DNA of 64,000 nt, from contig KV748207.1 in NCBI GenBank assembly GCA_001692895.1, forward strand, positions 124,001 through 188,000, given 5' to 3'. The notes beneath the pieces are model-generated. The model saw only the letters and a program-made list of their open reading frames with translations. It was not told where the DNA came from and did no database searches. Below are positions 10,592 through 21,200 of this stretch, one piece after another. A program made the translations under genes and the position numbers. The stretch's first letter is position 1. The number at the start of each line of letters is the position of its first letter. Origin of the DNA: Cenococcum geophilum 1.58. Lineage: Eukaryota > Ascomycota > Dothideomycetes > Gloniales > Gloniaceae.

Positions 10592-12031
10592 TTGCTTAGA
10601 TTTGAGCTCCTGGGGCGGGCGCAGGTTAAAACAGCGAGCAATCCACAGTCACTGCAGTTAACTAAACTTAAAACTCGAATCAAATTTCTTCATACTTTCC
10701 CACAATTTCCTACTATCACCAACGTCGTTCTCGGAAAATCCGGCACACTCATTCATAACAAAATGCACCCTAATACTGACTTTCGCCGGCTTGGAAATAT
10801 GCTAACCAAAGTACGGCTACTTGTCTTAGATGAATTTGTAGGATACTTGGACGAACTCACACCACTTGCGCTGGTTCGGAACGTTATCAAGAATTATGCG
10901 CAATTGGAGGCACGCGAGAAAGTACGGGTTGTAAAGGCCGAAGAGGTGGGAGAGCTATATGGCGGGATGTTCGCAAATGCTAAGTACAATGACATGACAG
11001 GGGTGTTATTGAATGAAAGTAGCGGTTGGGCTGAGGCTGGCGAAGTTCTGGAAAGTGTTATAGGAACTGCGATTGCCAGCGGGGTGAAGTTTGTAGAGGC
11101 AGATATAACGACTCTGCTGTTTGACGGTAGAAGTGACTGTATTAGTGTAAAGACAGCAGATGAGAGGATACTATCCCTTAACCCGTCAAAATTGGTCCTT
11201 AAGGTATCGATAAGAACCCACCAATCAAACCGGTCGAATCAAGCAGCCGTTCTCAGAAATACGAAGCCTGAACAATGTTCCGCACGGACCACTTACGCTA
11301 AGGGCCTTGACGGGTTAAGGGATATGCGGAACAAATCATCCTTGCCACAAGGGCAAGAACTTCGACGCTGATAGCTGATAGCGCACCCGGTTGGAAAGAC
11401 CTTCAAGTTGGTGACCGTTTGACAGCTGCCGCCCTCTTCACTAGGATAGCCAAGCTTAGCAACGCATTACAAGGAAGGACCGGTCTTCTTGCAAGCTGGC
11501 GGCCAGAACCAAGGTACATTCCTGCTGTAGGTAACAAGTAACAGAGCTGATGGCAACGTGACAGGCTGCAGTTTCCTCCAAATGTAGAGGATGAGCTTAA
11601 GTTTGCCCGTGACGTCAGTTTCGTAAATACTGTGAAACACCCATTTAGAGAAATTATCTCGATGCCACCACCGGAGCCCGAATATGGCTAGTGGATGGTG
11701 TCAGACATGATCAAACCCGAGTTAGACCTCGTGAGAGAAGGAATCTATGGTAAACAAGCGGAAGATCTCACTCTGGAGAATTACCGCATTTGTTGGTAAG
11801 AATTCTCATCTTAAACGCAGCAAATGTTACTCATAGCGAATCTAATTGGTGACTAGGGATTCAATTACTCCGAACCAGGATTTCATCATCTGCCCTCACC
11901 CGCATTCTAAGAATCTATATATAGCTTTAGGTGGATCTTCCATGCTAGTGTTATTCTACGCTGTGAGATGCGTGATATCTTTTGGTATACTGACAAGCTT
12001 TGTGAAGGCTGGGAAGATGTACTTGAGGTGA
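10592..12031 (+). pseudogene. Broken FAD-dependent (amino-acid/fructosyl-amino-acid type) oxidoreductase
   Basis: Homology to the DAO-fold FAD oxidoreductase family runs from about 10,910 to 11,950: SGWAEAGEVLESVIGTAIASGVKFVEADI-type text near 11,030-11,105, then IILATRARTSTLIADSAP at about 11,330, NTVKHPFREIISMPPPEPEYG near 11,625-11,688, ENYRICW near 11,775, and QDFIICPHPHSKNLYIALGG to about 11,935. Lesions: no recognisable N-terminal Rossmann dinucleotide-binding segment; a 149-bp TIR element at 11,174-11,322; a frameshift around that insertion; an in-frame TAG right after EPEYG where glutamine is expected, as CpA-to-TpA mutation gives; a stop shortly before VTRDSITPNQDF; and a frameshift after ALGG that loses the usual C-terminus. 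An intron is visible at about 11,513-11,564. I regard it as dead. Confidence 0.82.
11174..11322. mobile_element. 149-bp TIR element with TA duplication (Tc1/mariner-type MITE)
   Basis: Perfect 16-bp terminal inverted repeats, TCCCTTAACCCGTCAA at the left and its reverse complement at the right end, flanked by TA at 11,172-11,173 and 11,323-11,324. TA target duplications are typical of Tc1/mariner/pogo. The element lies inside the FAD-oxidoreductase pseudogene and interrupts it between the residues ERIL and EQIILAT. No coding capacity. Confidence 0.85.
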
Positions 12032-12195
12032 GCTAATTATTAAGTTATCAAGGAATCAAAGACGGAAATAATTTTTGTCGGAATAATTCCAAATCATTAT
12101 TATTCCAGATACTGTAATCGTTTACTCCAGTCCAGTTCTCATAAAAACCCTAATTCTCAATTAGTTCCATCTTCAATATTTCCTCTATCTTTCTG
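12032..12195. other. Intergenic, 3' ends of convergent genes
   Basis: Short AT-rich spacer between the pseudogene (+) and the sphingomyelinase gene (-). Nothing further seen. Confidence 0.5.
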
Positions 12196-14420
12196 TTAAT
12201 TGGTCTCCTTCGCCCTCTTCTCCAAAACCTCCAGCAACTGTCTTTTCCCTACCATCCGTCCAATTACCTCTCTCGTCACACTAACTCCACACTCATCTCT
12301 AATTTGCGTTCTATCTTGCCCGACCTCTGCCCTCTTAGAGAAATGTACTCCTGGAGTAGGAACGACGCAGTTATTCTCCGCCCGTGCCGCTCTCATCTTG
12401 CAGATTTCCTCAGTCTGGCAAGTTCCAGTGCATAAAGCAACATTCCAGCCACGAGATTTATGTGCAATATACTCAGAGAAAGCAGACGGTGAAGCCTCAA
12501 ACGCAGCAGTCACATTATGCCAAAATGCAGGGCTCAGTTCCGCGTTGGCGCTAGTAAGTGGTGGTGTGACTAATGGACCATATGCTTCTTTGGCGCTGTA
12601 GTATTTTGTCCATACTGGGCCCGTTGTTTGGTAAGCCGGATTGGTCATGTCCGCAAAGTATGTGGTGGCGTCGAGCACTGCGAAGGTAACGGGGTCGACA
12701 CTGTAAATTCGGAAGGCGGGGTTACCTGAGGTTGGCGTCATGGATGGGACAATGTAACTGATGGCAGACGCGGTGGAGAAGGACTGGGCGCTATAGGAGC
12801 CGTAGGAGATTTCAAACTCGTCGTCGTGGGTGTGGCCTGTAGAAGTATAAGAGCAAGAACGGGTTGTCTAATGAATAGGTCTGTAAGAGAGACAGTGGTG
12901 TGGATTTCAACTCACCGAAAAATAAAGCTGCAATTGTAGCTGAGTAGCGATTCACGATTTGGTCGAAGTAGTTGGAACCATCATGAAACGCATCGCTAGA
13001 GCCCATAGGCATGTGGCCAATGATATAGACGCGTTCTCCCGCAGTCTCAGCTGCCTGCAACTCGTTCACGAGCCAAGCGAGCTGCCCACTCGGATCCTTT
13101 TCCATGGTGCTTTCGTACAACCAGTAATTCTGGATATAGTATAAGTTTGTATTGATGGAGATAATACGGAGATTCCCTCCAGGATATTTGACGGAGTAGC
13201 CACCAAAACTTTGCTCTTCAGTAGCGGCAGTGACACCGATCCACTGAGTCCAGATTGAAGAAAGGAGATTATAGACCCATTGACTGTTGGAGCCGACTGC
13301 TGCTGGCTGGAACGAGTTTGTAGGGTTTGCTTCATGATTACCTACTGTGCCGTACACCAGCTTTAGCCCACTCATATGCCCGTACGCATTGCTGATATCT
13401 ATGGTATTTTGAGCTTGGGTGGTATTCCAGACGGCATGGTCAACGATATCCCCTGTGAAAACACTGAAGGCAGCGTTGGGAGCTAACTGTTCGATAGCAG
13501 CGTACATGCTAAGCTCAAGGCTGAGTGGTGCATCGCAGTTGTGGTCCCCATTGGGACCAGCTGGAGAATTGTTATTTCCTGGGCTGTCGGAAGTGCTGTA
13601 ATCCCTGCAGCAGATGGGTTTCGTGCAATTTGTGTTAGATCCAGTCACATAAAAGGGATCAACGTGGATATCACTGTACTGAACTATTTGGATCGGTGTC
13701 TGGCTACTTGGAGCCGGTCGAGATGTCGAAGGCTTTGGGGACGGGAATGGCACGGTGTATGATGCAACATCCGGATATGAGCAGAGCCCCGTAAAGGTAA
13801 TACAGAATAGTTCGGATGTTTTTGATCCAATACTCATTTCGCGTAGGTCATGTGCGATAATTGGACCTTCAAGAGCAATTGCTCCAGCGCATACATCACG
13901 GTCCTCCGCCTGGCTAATTTTAGCCCGACATAATTTGAGCTAGGAAGATAAGACTTAGCCTACGCCTGAGAGATCACAGATCTCCGTCAGAATCGCCACA
14001 AAGGCCGAATCTCCCAAATCAGCAACGCCTTTAAGTAGTACTAAGACAGCCTGCACCAAGTAGAGTTAGTAGTCATACACCAAGGCTATCCGCAAATCCC
14101 ACAAGAGTACGCCACATCTAATGGCTTCACTCTTGTGCTGATAGAGATAAACGTCTTGTGATAGACGAGAGCGGAGCAAGATTTTAATAAAAATAACTTC
14201 TTATTAATCAAGGATACAATGCAAAATCCAACGAAAACCAAGCGACGAAGAAACGTACCTCGCAAGCAGCACAAGTTGCTGCATTCTCGATGTCACTCCA
14301 TATTTCGCTTACGAGACTCCTCTCAGTGAAACTCCTTTGCAATACTTTGGAAGTAGACGTCACTTCGCTAGCGGCAGCGGAAAGCGCAAGGTTATAGGCC
14401 AAAGTCGTGCTCAATCTCAT
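12196..14420 (-). CDS. Secreted acid sphingomyelinase-like phosphodiesterase
   Basis: Four exons, 14420-14259, 14050-13964, 13909-12916 and 12836-12196, with introns 14258-14051, 13963-13910 and 12915-12837, give 627 residues. Residues 1 to about 20 form a signal peptide. A saposin B-like region follows with Cys 50, 53, 79 and 90 (CAACE, ICDLSG, DVCAGAI); it exists only in the spliced product. The calcineurin-like metallophosphatase core has SDIHVDP (D163, H165), GDIVDH (D237, H241), GNHE (N274, H275), GHMP (H382) and GHTH (415-418, across the last splice site). All two-metal ligands of the acid sphingomyelinase family are present. A C-terminal ASM-type domain follows. Expected role: hydrolysis of sphingomyelin-like phosphodiesters outside the cell or in the vacuole; the fungal substrate is unknown. 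The 47-kb MULE nest begins 564 bp upstream. Confidence 0.94.
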
Positions 14421-14983
14421 CTTGGGGTCTATTGTGGCTTCCCAGCCCTCCTGCTGCAGCCTGAGCTTGAAGGGAGCGTCTTGTATCCTTTATAGGTTCT
14501 CGTAGGAGCATTCAAAACTTGTTATTTTTTAGCGCCAAATTGAGGCTTTCGCAGCCCACGTTATTTCGTCCGGGGCCAATGAGCAGGCATAAAAAGGTCA
14601 TCAATCACTTTCACCAGCCAGTGATCGTCTAGGAAGGGGAGCTGCTAATGCGGAGATCGCTAGGGCTTAATGAATTTAAGCTTTCATGGAAGACAGCTCG
14701 AGGATGCGTGCTCTGTTCGTCTTGTTTGGTTGGCAAACCGCCGAGCGGAAAGCCGTAACAACATGGATGGAGCCAGGGTATTGCGNCATGTGGGTGATTT
14801 AAGATACAGATTGGACGAATGAGTCTTCGGACACATTCTCGCTTGCACCTTAAAACGGCGTCAACCCCGTTTGAAAGCCCCGTTCGGTACCTGGATACAT
14901 AATTGCCGCGGTAACATAGCAAATTTTTTCCAGATAACTCCTACATTTAGGGAAGGTCAATTAATTTATGAGTTGTGGCCTTG
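14421..14983. promoter_or_regulatory. Upstream region of the sphingomyelinase gene
   Basis: 563 bp of normal-composition DNA up to the MULE target duplication; one undetermined base at 14,785. A minus-strand frame at 14,629-14,922 has no family features and is not called. Any more distal promoter element was displaced to beyond 62,375 by the insertion. Confidence 0.5.
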
Positions 14984-14992
14984 AGGAAAGTG
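14984..14992. repeat. 9-bp target site duplication of the MULE, left copy
   Basis: AGGAAAGTG, repeated exactly at 62,367-62,375 right after the opposite terminal repeat. Nine bp is the classic Mutator length. Confidence 0.92.
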
Positions 14993-15046
14993 CGGTCAAG
15001 ATCCGGGCAGTAACACTTGGCAGTAACTTTACTGCCCAAATCTTTT
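14993..15046 (+). repeat. MULE left terminal inverted repeat
   Basis: Begins CGGTCAAGATCCGGGCAGTA. Contains a direct repeat of GGCAGTAAC and an internal dyad GGGCAGTAA / TTACTGCCC that could form a hairpin within the repeat. Confidence 0.93.
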
Positions 15047-15118
15047 AATTAGCGGCGGCCTAGCAGGCGGTTAGGGTAGCCAAGGCACTACTTGGGCACC
15101 TATTTTACTAGTAAAAGC

Positions 15119-15126
15119 TATATAAA
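15119..15126 (+). promoter_or_regulatory. Possible TATA box of the MULE transposase
   Basis: TATATAAA in otherwise GC-richer DNA between the left terminal repeat and the first transposase ATG candidates (15,269 and 15,412). Position is plausible; no other support. Confidence 0.3.
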
Positions 15127-16779
15127 TGCAATGTCCACCAAATACCCGCCGGCCCCGGCATATCCCGCAGGCTGCCGCACGGTTAAACGGAGGTGCACGT
15201 ACTTTTGTCACCGCCACGTTAATTAACACTACTCAATTATTACCTAAGCTCTATACAAATACGTAGCAATGGCTCCCTACGCTCTATATTAAGATTCTTA
15301 TCTAAAATAGACGCTCCTACCTTAGTTATTCCTGCCGCCGCGCCTTAGGAAACTTAGTTAGTTAAATAAAAGGCTTACAAGAAGCTATAAAATAAGAACG
15401 CGATTACGGCAATGCAGGTAGCTATTTAATTAATCCCCCCTAAACACTTGCTTAAGCCGGAAGCTGGTGAGCACTACAACACTCAAGACTTAGTAGTATA
15501 GCGCTTTAATAACTACGCGTTCTCTTAAGGCCGCGAGCTCTGTATAAGTGGTGGCCGAATTATATAGCGACTTTATATAAAATGCAGAGCTTATAGTAGA
15601 GAGACTCGCAACTATTAAAAGCTTACTAAGGATAATCGTCAGTAGAAGGATAGGGAAGGTTAATTACTTAAGCGGCCAAATAAAAATATTTTAAAGAAGA
15701 ATTATCCCTATTACGTCTCTGCTTATAAGCGTATAGATAAAGAAGTTATTACTTAGGTTATAAAAGTTAATAACGGTATATATACCTACGTAGCTATACT
15801 AAATCCTTTCTCTCTTCTAAAATATAGGAACCGTTAGCCATAGTATATAGAAGTTATAGCGGAAGCCCTTAACTACTAGGCTGCCAACGCATCTATAGGA
15901 GAGGTATGGCGGCTTCTATCCGCTAATAACTTGCCGCTAATAAGTAGTCGTAACTACTAGAATATAGGAGGGTAAGTACGTTAGGGTAAATAGATAGGAG
16001 GTATAATAAAGCAGGAGCAATTTACGGAGCTCTATTTAGCTCTCTAATAAGCCGGCTTCTATACTCGCTCGCGTATCTATATGGAAGTTAATACTAAAAC
16101 AGGTAAGCTTACTATTTTATTTTATAAGATCTAAGAGGTGGTAAGATTAAGGCGATAGCGAGATTAAGGTAATGGTAAGATTAGGGCGATTATAATATCT
16201 AAGCAACAATAAAACTCTATTAAGAAGAATATTCCCCTTTATCTAAATTACTTGCTAGCCTTCTAAATAGGTATATCTTATAGTTTTAAAGAAAGAATAG
16301 GAAAGGAATAAGTTACTATAGTGGATTTAGGTCTATTAGATAAGCGCCTCCTTTAGCCCCTATCCCGGCAGTATAGATAATATAGCATTTTCCAGTATAT
16401 CTAAGTTATAAATTAGTATGGTGGGACCCACTAAATATAATAATCTAACTGTGCGGTGGTATGTCTTAGAGTACTTTGGTATTAAAGCGCCCGGAATATT
16501 TATTTGCTATCTACTACTAACTTAATACTAACTTATTCTTCTCCCTAGGTAACCCTACCTCTTAAGTCCTTATTTAACTTACCTTTATAACTCCTAAATA
16601 AATTACTTTTATACGTTAATTTGCCTCTAGCTTCTATATTTATACTAATATAACATTCTCTACAAACTAGCTCCATATGCCGCTATTAACTATAGTAATA
16701 ATAATAAATACTGGCAAGACAGTTCTAATTATATACTTAATTATTATATCTAAGGCTGAGTAGGTGTTTAAAGAGATAT

Positions 16780-16880
16780 TGTAACGTGGCCCGCCTCCAC
16801 GTCGCCATACGGCCAAAAAGACTAAGAGTGCTTGCGAACTTGTCGCAAGCGCGGCGGGACCTAATATATATACTCTTACA
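16780..16880. repeat. TRIM left LTR
   Basis: 101 bp, TGTAACGTGGCCCGCC to ACTCTTACA. Contains the hairpin CTTGCGA / TCGCAAG. Confidence 0.88.
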
Positions 16881-17122
16881 ATTGCCCTCTCCTCTACGCG
16901 CTCGTCCCCGAGCGCTCGCAGGGATTCCTCTATGCGCCTATTCCGGGCCACAGGGATTAAACGCTAAGAGTATTACTATATTAGTTAGTCCCCAGTAATA
17001 TAAGCGATTGGACTTAGCTAACCCGCCTTATTACACGGATGTGTATTAGACTATACTAGAGCAAAGTAACCGCTGGGGATTAAACCCATAACACCTGGCC
17101 CCGGTAAGTTCGCAAGCACAAT

Positions 17123-17223
17123 TATAACGTGGCCCGCCTCTACGTCGCCATACGGCTAAAAAGACTAAGAGTGCTTGCGAACTTGTTATAAGCGCGGCGG
17201 GACCTAATATATATACTCTTACA
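17123..17223. repeat. TRIM right LTR
   Basis: 101 bp, begins TATAACGTGGCCC (TG to TA), ends CTCTTACA, followed by GATAT. Confidence 0.88.
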
Positions 17224-17663
17224 GATATATAACTTTATAAACGAGTTTATATTCCACGATATACCTACCCTAAAGGTTTATATTAGTGATTAGGGAGCTA
17301 GATTTATATTAGCTACCGAAAAGCTTACTAAGAAGGATATCTAGATACAACTCTATAAGTAGCACGTTATTAAAAATATTAAGATAATATTAGTTAATAG
17401 TAGCAAGTACTTAAAGGAGAAGTGGAAGATATTAGATAACTTAATTTGGGCGTATACTAAGTTAGAGAGTCCTACTAAACTTAAAGCTAATTATAATGCA
17501 CTTATGCGTTAACTTAGCTAACTAAAGGCTCTTAAAATTAAAGATTACTAGGGCCTAAGGGAGGCCTACTTTAATAGGGCTTATATTTATTATTACTGTA
17601 ATCTTAGTGCCAATACCTTATAGAGGGGCGAATTAATTTATCTAGTGATAAAAGTAAGGTTAT

Positions 17664-17863
17664 TGTTGGGAATAAAGGCAAATGGTCACCATATAAGGCA
17701 TATTGCCATCACGTATAGCAAGTTGCCATCACGTGCCGCCGCGGCACTAGCGTGGTAAGGAACCTTAAGTTCCTCACCCCTTTCTTTAAGAAGAAAAGAA
17801 GAACAATAACTATCATACTATCTACGAACCGTAGCTACGTAATATCCCCTTATAAGTCCAACA
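17664..17863 (+). repeat. CopA 5' LTR (200 bp)
   Basis: TGTTGGGAATAAAGG to TATAAGTCCAACA. The first part is shared with the CopD LTR; the last part is not. Confidence 0.93.
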
Positions 17864-17969
17864 CTAATTAGTGGTTAACTTCACTGTTATACTATAGAAT
17901 AGTTAGGTATTACTAAGAAGAGATAAGCTACTGTACCAGTGCTACTTATACTAGAGGAAGCTATCTTTT

Positions 17970-18247
17970 AAGGTTAGAACTGGTCCTAAACCTTAAATAG
18001 AACTCTTTCATAAATCTAAGGATCTAAAAGGCCAGAACTAGTCCTAAGCCTTTCTAAGATTACGGATTCTTGCGTCCATTACGCAAAACAACACACTTTA
18101 TAAGTCTTCGCGATTTAAGGCCAGAACTAGTCCTAAGCCCTATAACCGCAAATACACGTTATAAACGCGTACTAAACGACAAACGCGTACTAAACGATAA
18201 ACGCGTACTAAATAACAAATACACATCACAAACGCGTACTAAACGAC
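17970..18247 (+). repeat. CopA leader repeats
   Basis: Three copies of a 23-nt repeat (AAGGCCAGAACTAGTCCTAA-gcc) at 17,970-17,992, 18,028-18,050 and 18,117-18,139. Then an 18-nt unit starting AAACGCGTACTAAACGA, three in a row plus a fourth after a 13-nt gap, at about 18,163-18,247. All lie between the 5' LTR and the gag ATG at 18,286. Confidence 0.8.
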
Positions 18248-18285
18248 AATCCCTACACTAATAACACTTCTCTCCCTCCAAAAAC

Positions 18286-21200
18286 ATGGCTACGCCTACC
18301 TTAAATAACTAGAAAAACTCCTTACCACTAGGGGTAGCTAAGCACGCGAAACTTATTAATAAAGATTAGGACGAATTCGCCTTTAATATAACAACTTATA
18401 CCATAAAATAAGTTAACGGCTTTCTCCTACACTATATTATATTCTACTAAAATAGATGCTACGCCAACTTACAACTATGGGAGTATTTTAGGAAGGATTT
18501 TATAGGATAGACTGCTAATACCTGGGCACTTAGTAACGTTAATATTGTTTAAAACTTTTAAGACTTCTTTTATAAGAATGGGGTATATATTACTAAGAAC
18601 GGTAACCCAATTACTAGCAATATTTAGGCCGTTATTACTAGTGTAGAAGAACTAATATAGACAGAAGCTAAAATTATACGTTAACTACGGAAACCTAAAA
18701 ACAACCCATATTCTTCAGAAGGCAACTTTAATTCGTATTAAAACCCCTAAAACGCTAACCCCCTACCTAGAGCTACTCTCCTACCTAGAGGTGCTCTCCT
18801 ACTTAAAGTTACTCCGCCTCTACCTCCTCTACTCCAGCTAACCGGTAAGCCTTTACTATAAGAAGTTATAAATCTAATAAAGGTATATTCGGACAAAGAG
18901 AAGAAATTTAGAGGAGAATTATATAATATACTTAGAGCAAAACTATAGGTCTTTTATAACTGTTGTAATAAGGTTAGAATTTAACGCCACTAGTACTATT
19001 ACGCTTTCTCTATTATATTAAAGGGACGGGCGGCAATATTCTATTACAACTATATTACGGGTAAAAACTATAACTTTAATATAATGCTTCAGCTTACTAG
19101 AGCCCACTTTAAGACTAATAAGAATTGTTAACTTTATATATCCAAATGGCGGGAGACTATGTTTTAGAGAGTTATTACTTCCAACCTAATAAAGACTTAT
19201 TTAGAGTACCTTTAACTACTCTTTAATAAACTCTAGAAAATCTAACGTAGCCTTACTAAAACTTACTAAAATAAGAACAGCTTAAGGGACTAGGTTATTT
19301 TAGCATGCTATAGCATTCCTAAGTGTAACTTAGCGCTATATAAACCTATAGATACGTTTAAAGGAGTATATACTAAGCTACGCTCNACTATAGGTACTAT
19401 AATGCGAATATAAGAATCTTAATAGTTCTATACCGAAAACCCTACCTAACTAAGTATTCCTAACCAATATAATTATAACTGGACTAATTAAATATATAGT
19501 AGCCGCGGTAGGGAATATAGAAGAGGGTATAATTAATATTAACTATAAGGTAATTATAGAGGTTCTTATAGAGGTTTATTTTAAAGTAATCGCTAAAAGA
19601 AGTGCTACGTTTATAAGAAGCTAAATTGCTAGTTAACTAGATACTCCCTTAATAAGCGAAAAGAGGTATATAATAAGTTCCGTTAGAGTATAAAAAATGT
19701 CAAAAATTACAAGGTTACTATGGCCTACTTCTAAAGCTTCCTAGTTTAATATAAAGGCGTAAAAGACCTTAAGGGTAAGGTTAATAAGACCGAATAGCTC
19801 CTTATAGATATGGAAATTAAGAACTACTTACCTAACCAATACTTTACTAAGTATAGTGAGGTAAATAGCATATAAACCATTGCTATCCTTAATAACTAAT
19901 CTACGCTCCATTCTATTATAAAGTTAAATATCTTTAATAAGCCAAAGGAGAGCTCCGCGATTTCCTTTAATAATAAATACTTGGCAAATATCTTCTATAG
20001 TATTATACCGGATACTAAAGCCGCAGGAATATCTATAGTAGGAGAACCTTAAGTTCGAGCTCTTTAGCAGCTTAATAGCTTTGTTTAGATTAACTATTTA
20101 ACGGCAGGCTAGCATACAATTTATTTTAGTAAAGGTACTATAATCTCTCTCGGCATAATTAGGGTTCAAACCCCCTTAGAGTACATTAGTTTTTACGTTA
20201 TTTCCATAAATACCCTATTTCTATTTTGCATTAGAGATATAGATAAATTAGGCGTTAAGCTTAATAACCTTAAGAATGTACTTATCTAAGGAGATAATTA
20301 GGTGCCTATTATGCGCAAGTAGGGTTACCCCTAGTTACTCCTTTATTAACTAGAAAAGAGTATTACTTAGAGCCACTTAACTAAGTTAGAGTTACGCCAA
20401 CTACACCGTCGTTTTAGCCACCTATCCATTTATTAATTACTTAGGGTTCTTTAGCAAGTAGGCTATAAAGTTAAGGTTAAGGCAATTAAGCATCTTATAA
20501 AGTATTACTATTACTACTAAATAAACTAAAAGTCCCCTAGCCGATTTAAGTTCACCCTTAAGAATAACTACAACTTTAACTTCTATATCGTCATTAACGT
20601 TATATATCTTAGCGGTAAGCTAGTGCTCTAAGTTATTAACTTCTTAACCTCCTTCTAAGCTGCGCGTTTCTTAAAAAATATATTAGCTAGAAACGTATAG
20701 GAGACCCTTTGGTTATACTAGATTAATATCTATTTAGGACCCCCTAATTAAATCGTCTATAATATAGGAAAGAACTTCTTATCTATAGAGTTTTAATAAT
20801 AGATAAAGGCAATAGCAATTAAGGTTAAGGAAGTCCCTATTAAGGCATATAATAGTATTAGAAAAGTGGAATAATATTATACGCCATTACGCCGCGTATA
20901 TAAGATTATCTCTTTAAAACTAAAGGACGCTAGTGAAGAACTTACCTTATAAATAGCTGTTAAAGCTGTTAATAATTCCATTAGCCCAAATAGACTCGTA
21001 CCTATATTGCTAGTCTTTAGCGCCTACCCTTAAATAACTAATAATTCTTTACTATTTCCCTCCGTTATATAATAAGCTAAGGCTATTCACAAGGCAATAA
21101 AGGAGGTGCAACATCTCTACGCCACACGCTAGGTTAACGACATACTAGAAATAAGAAATAGCCTAAATACCTTAACTATACTTAACCTGCCACTCCAGTC

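Larger units (their letters stand above)
16780..17223. mobile_element. TRIM, terminal-repeat retrotransposon in miniature (444 bp)
   Basis: Two 101-bp direct terminal repeats (16,780-16,880 and 17,123-17,223), beginning TG (TA in the right copy) and ending CTCTTACA, with 5-bp target duplication GATAT at 16,775-16,779 and 17,224-17,228. The 242-bp interior has no coding capacity. The two repeats differ at six positions by my count, all C/T or G/A transitions. Inserted in the DDE core of the MULE transposase. Direction of transcription is not certain; the minus strand offers a self-complementary priming site at 17,106-17,119. Confidence 0.88.

Noticed and set aside
16780..17223. Simple local duplication rather than a TRIM
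   Set aside because: The repeats begin TG and end CA and are bounded by a 5-bp target duplication, which a duplication would not give.
18070..18261. Repeat peptide gene (KRVLND repeats)
   Set aside because: The open frame results from the 18-nt leader array being a multiple of three; it lies in the untranslated leader of CopA.
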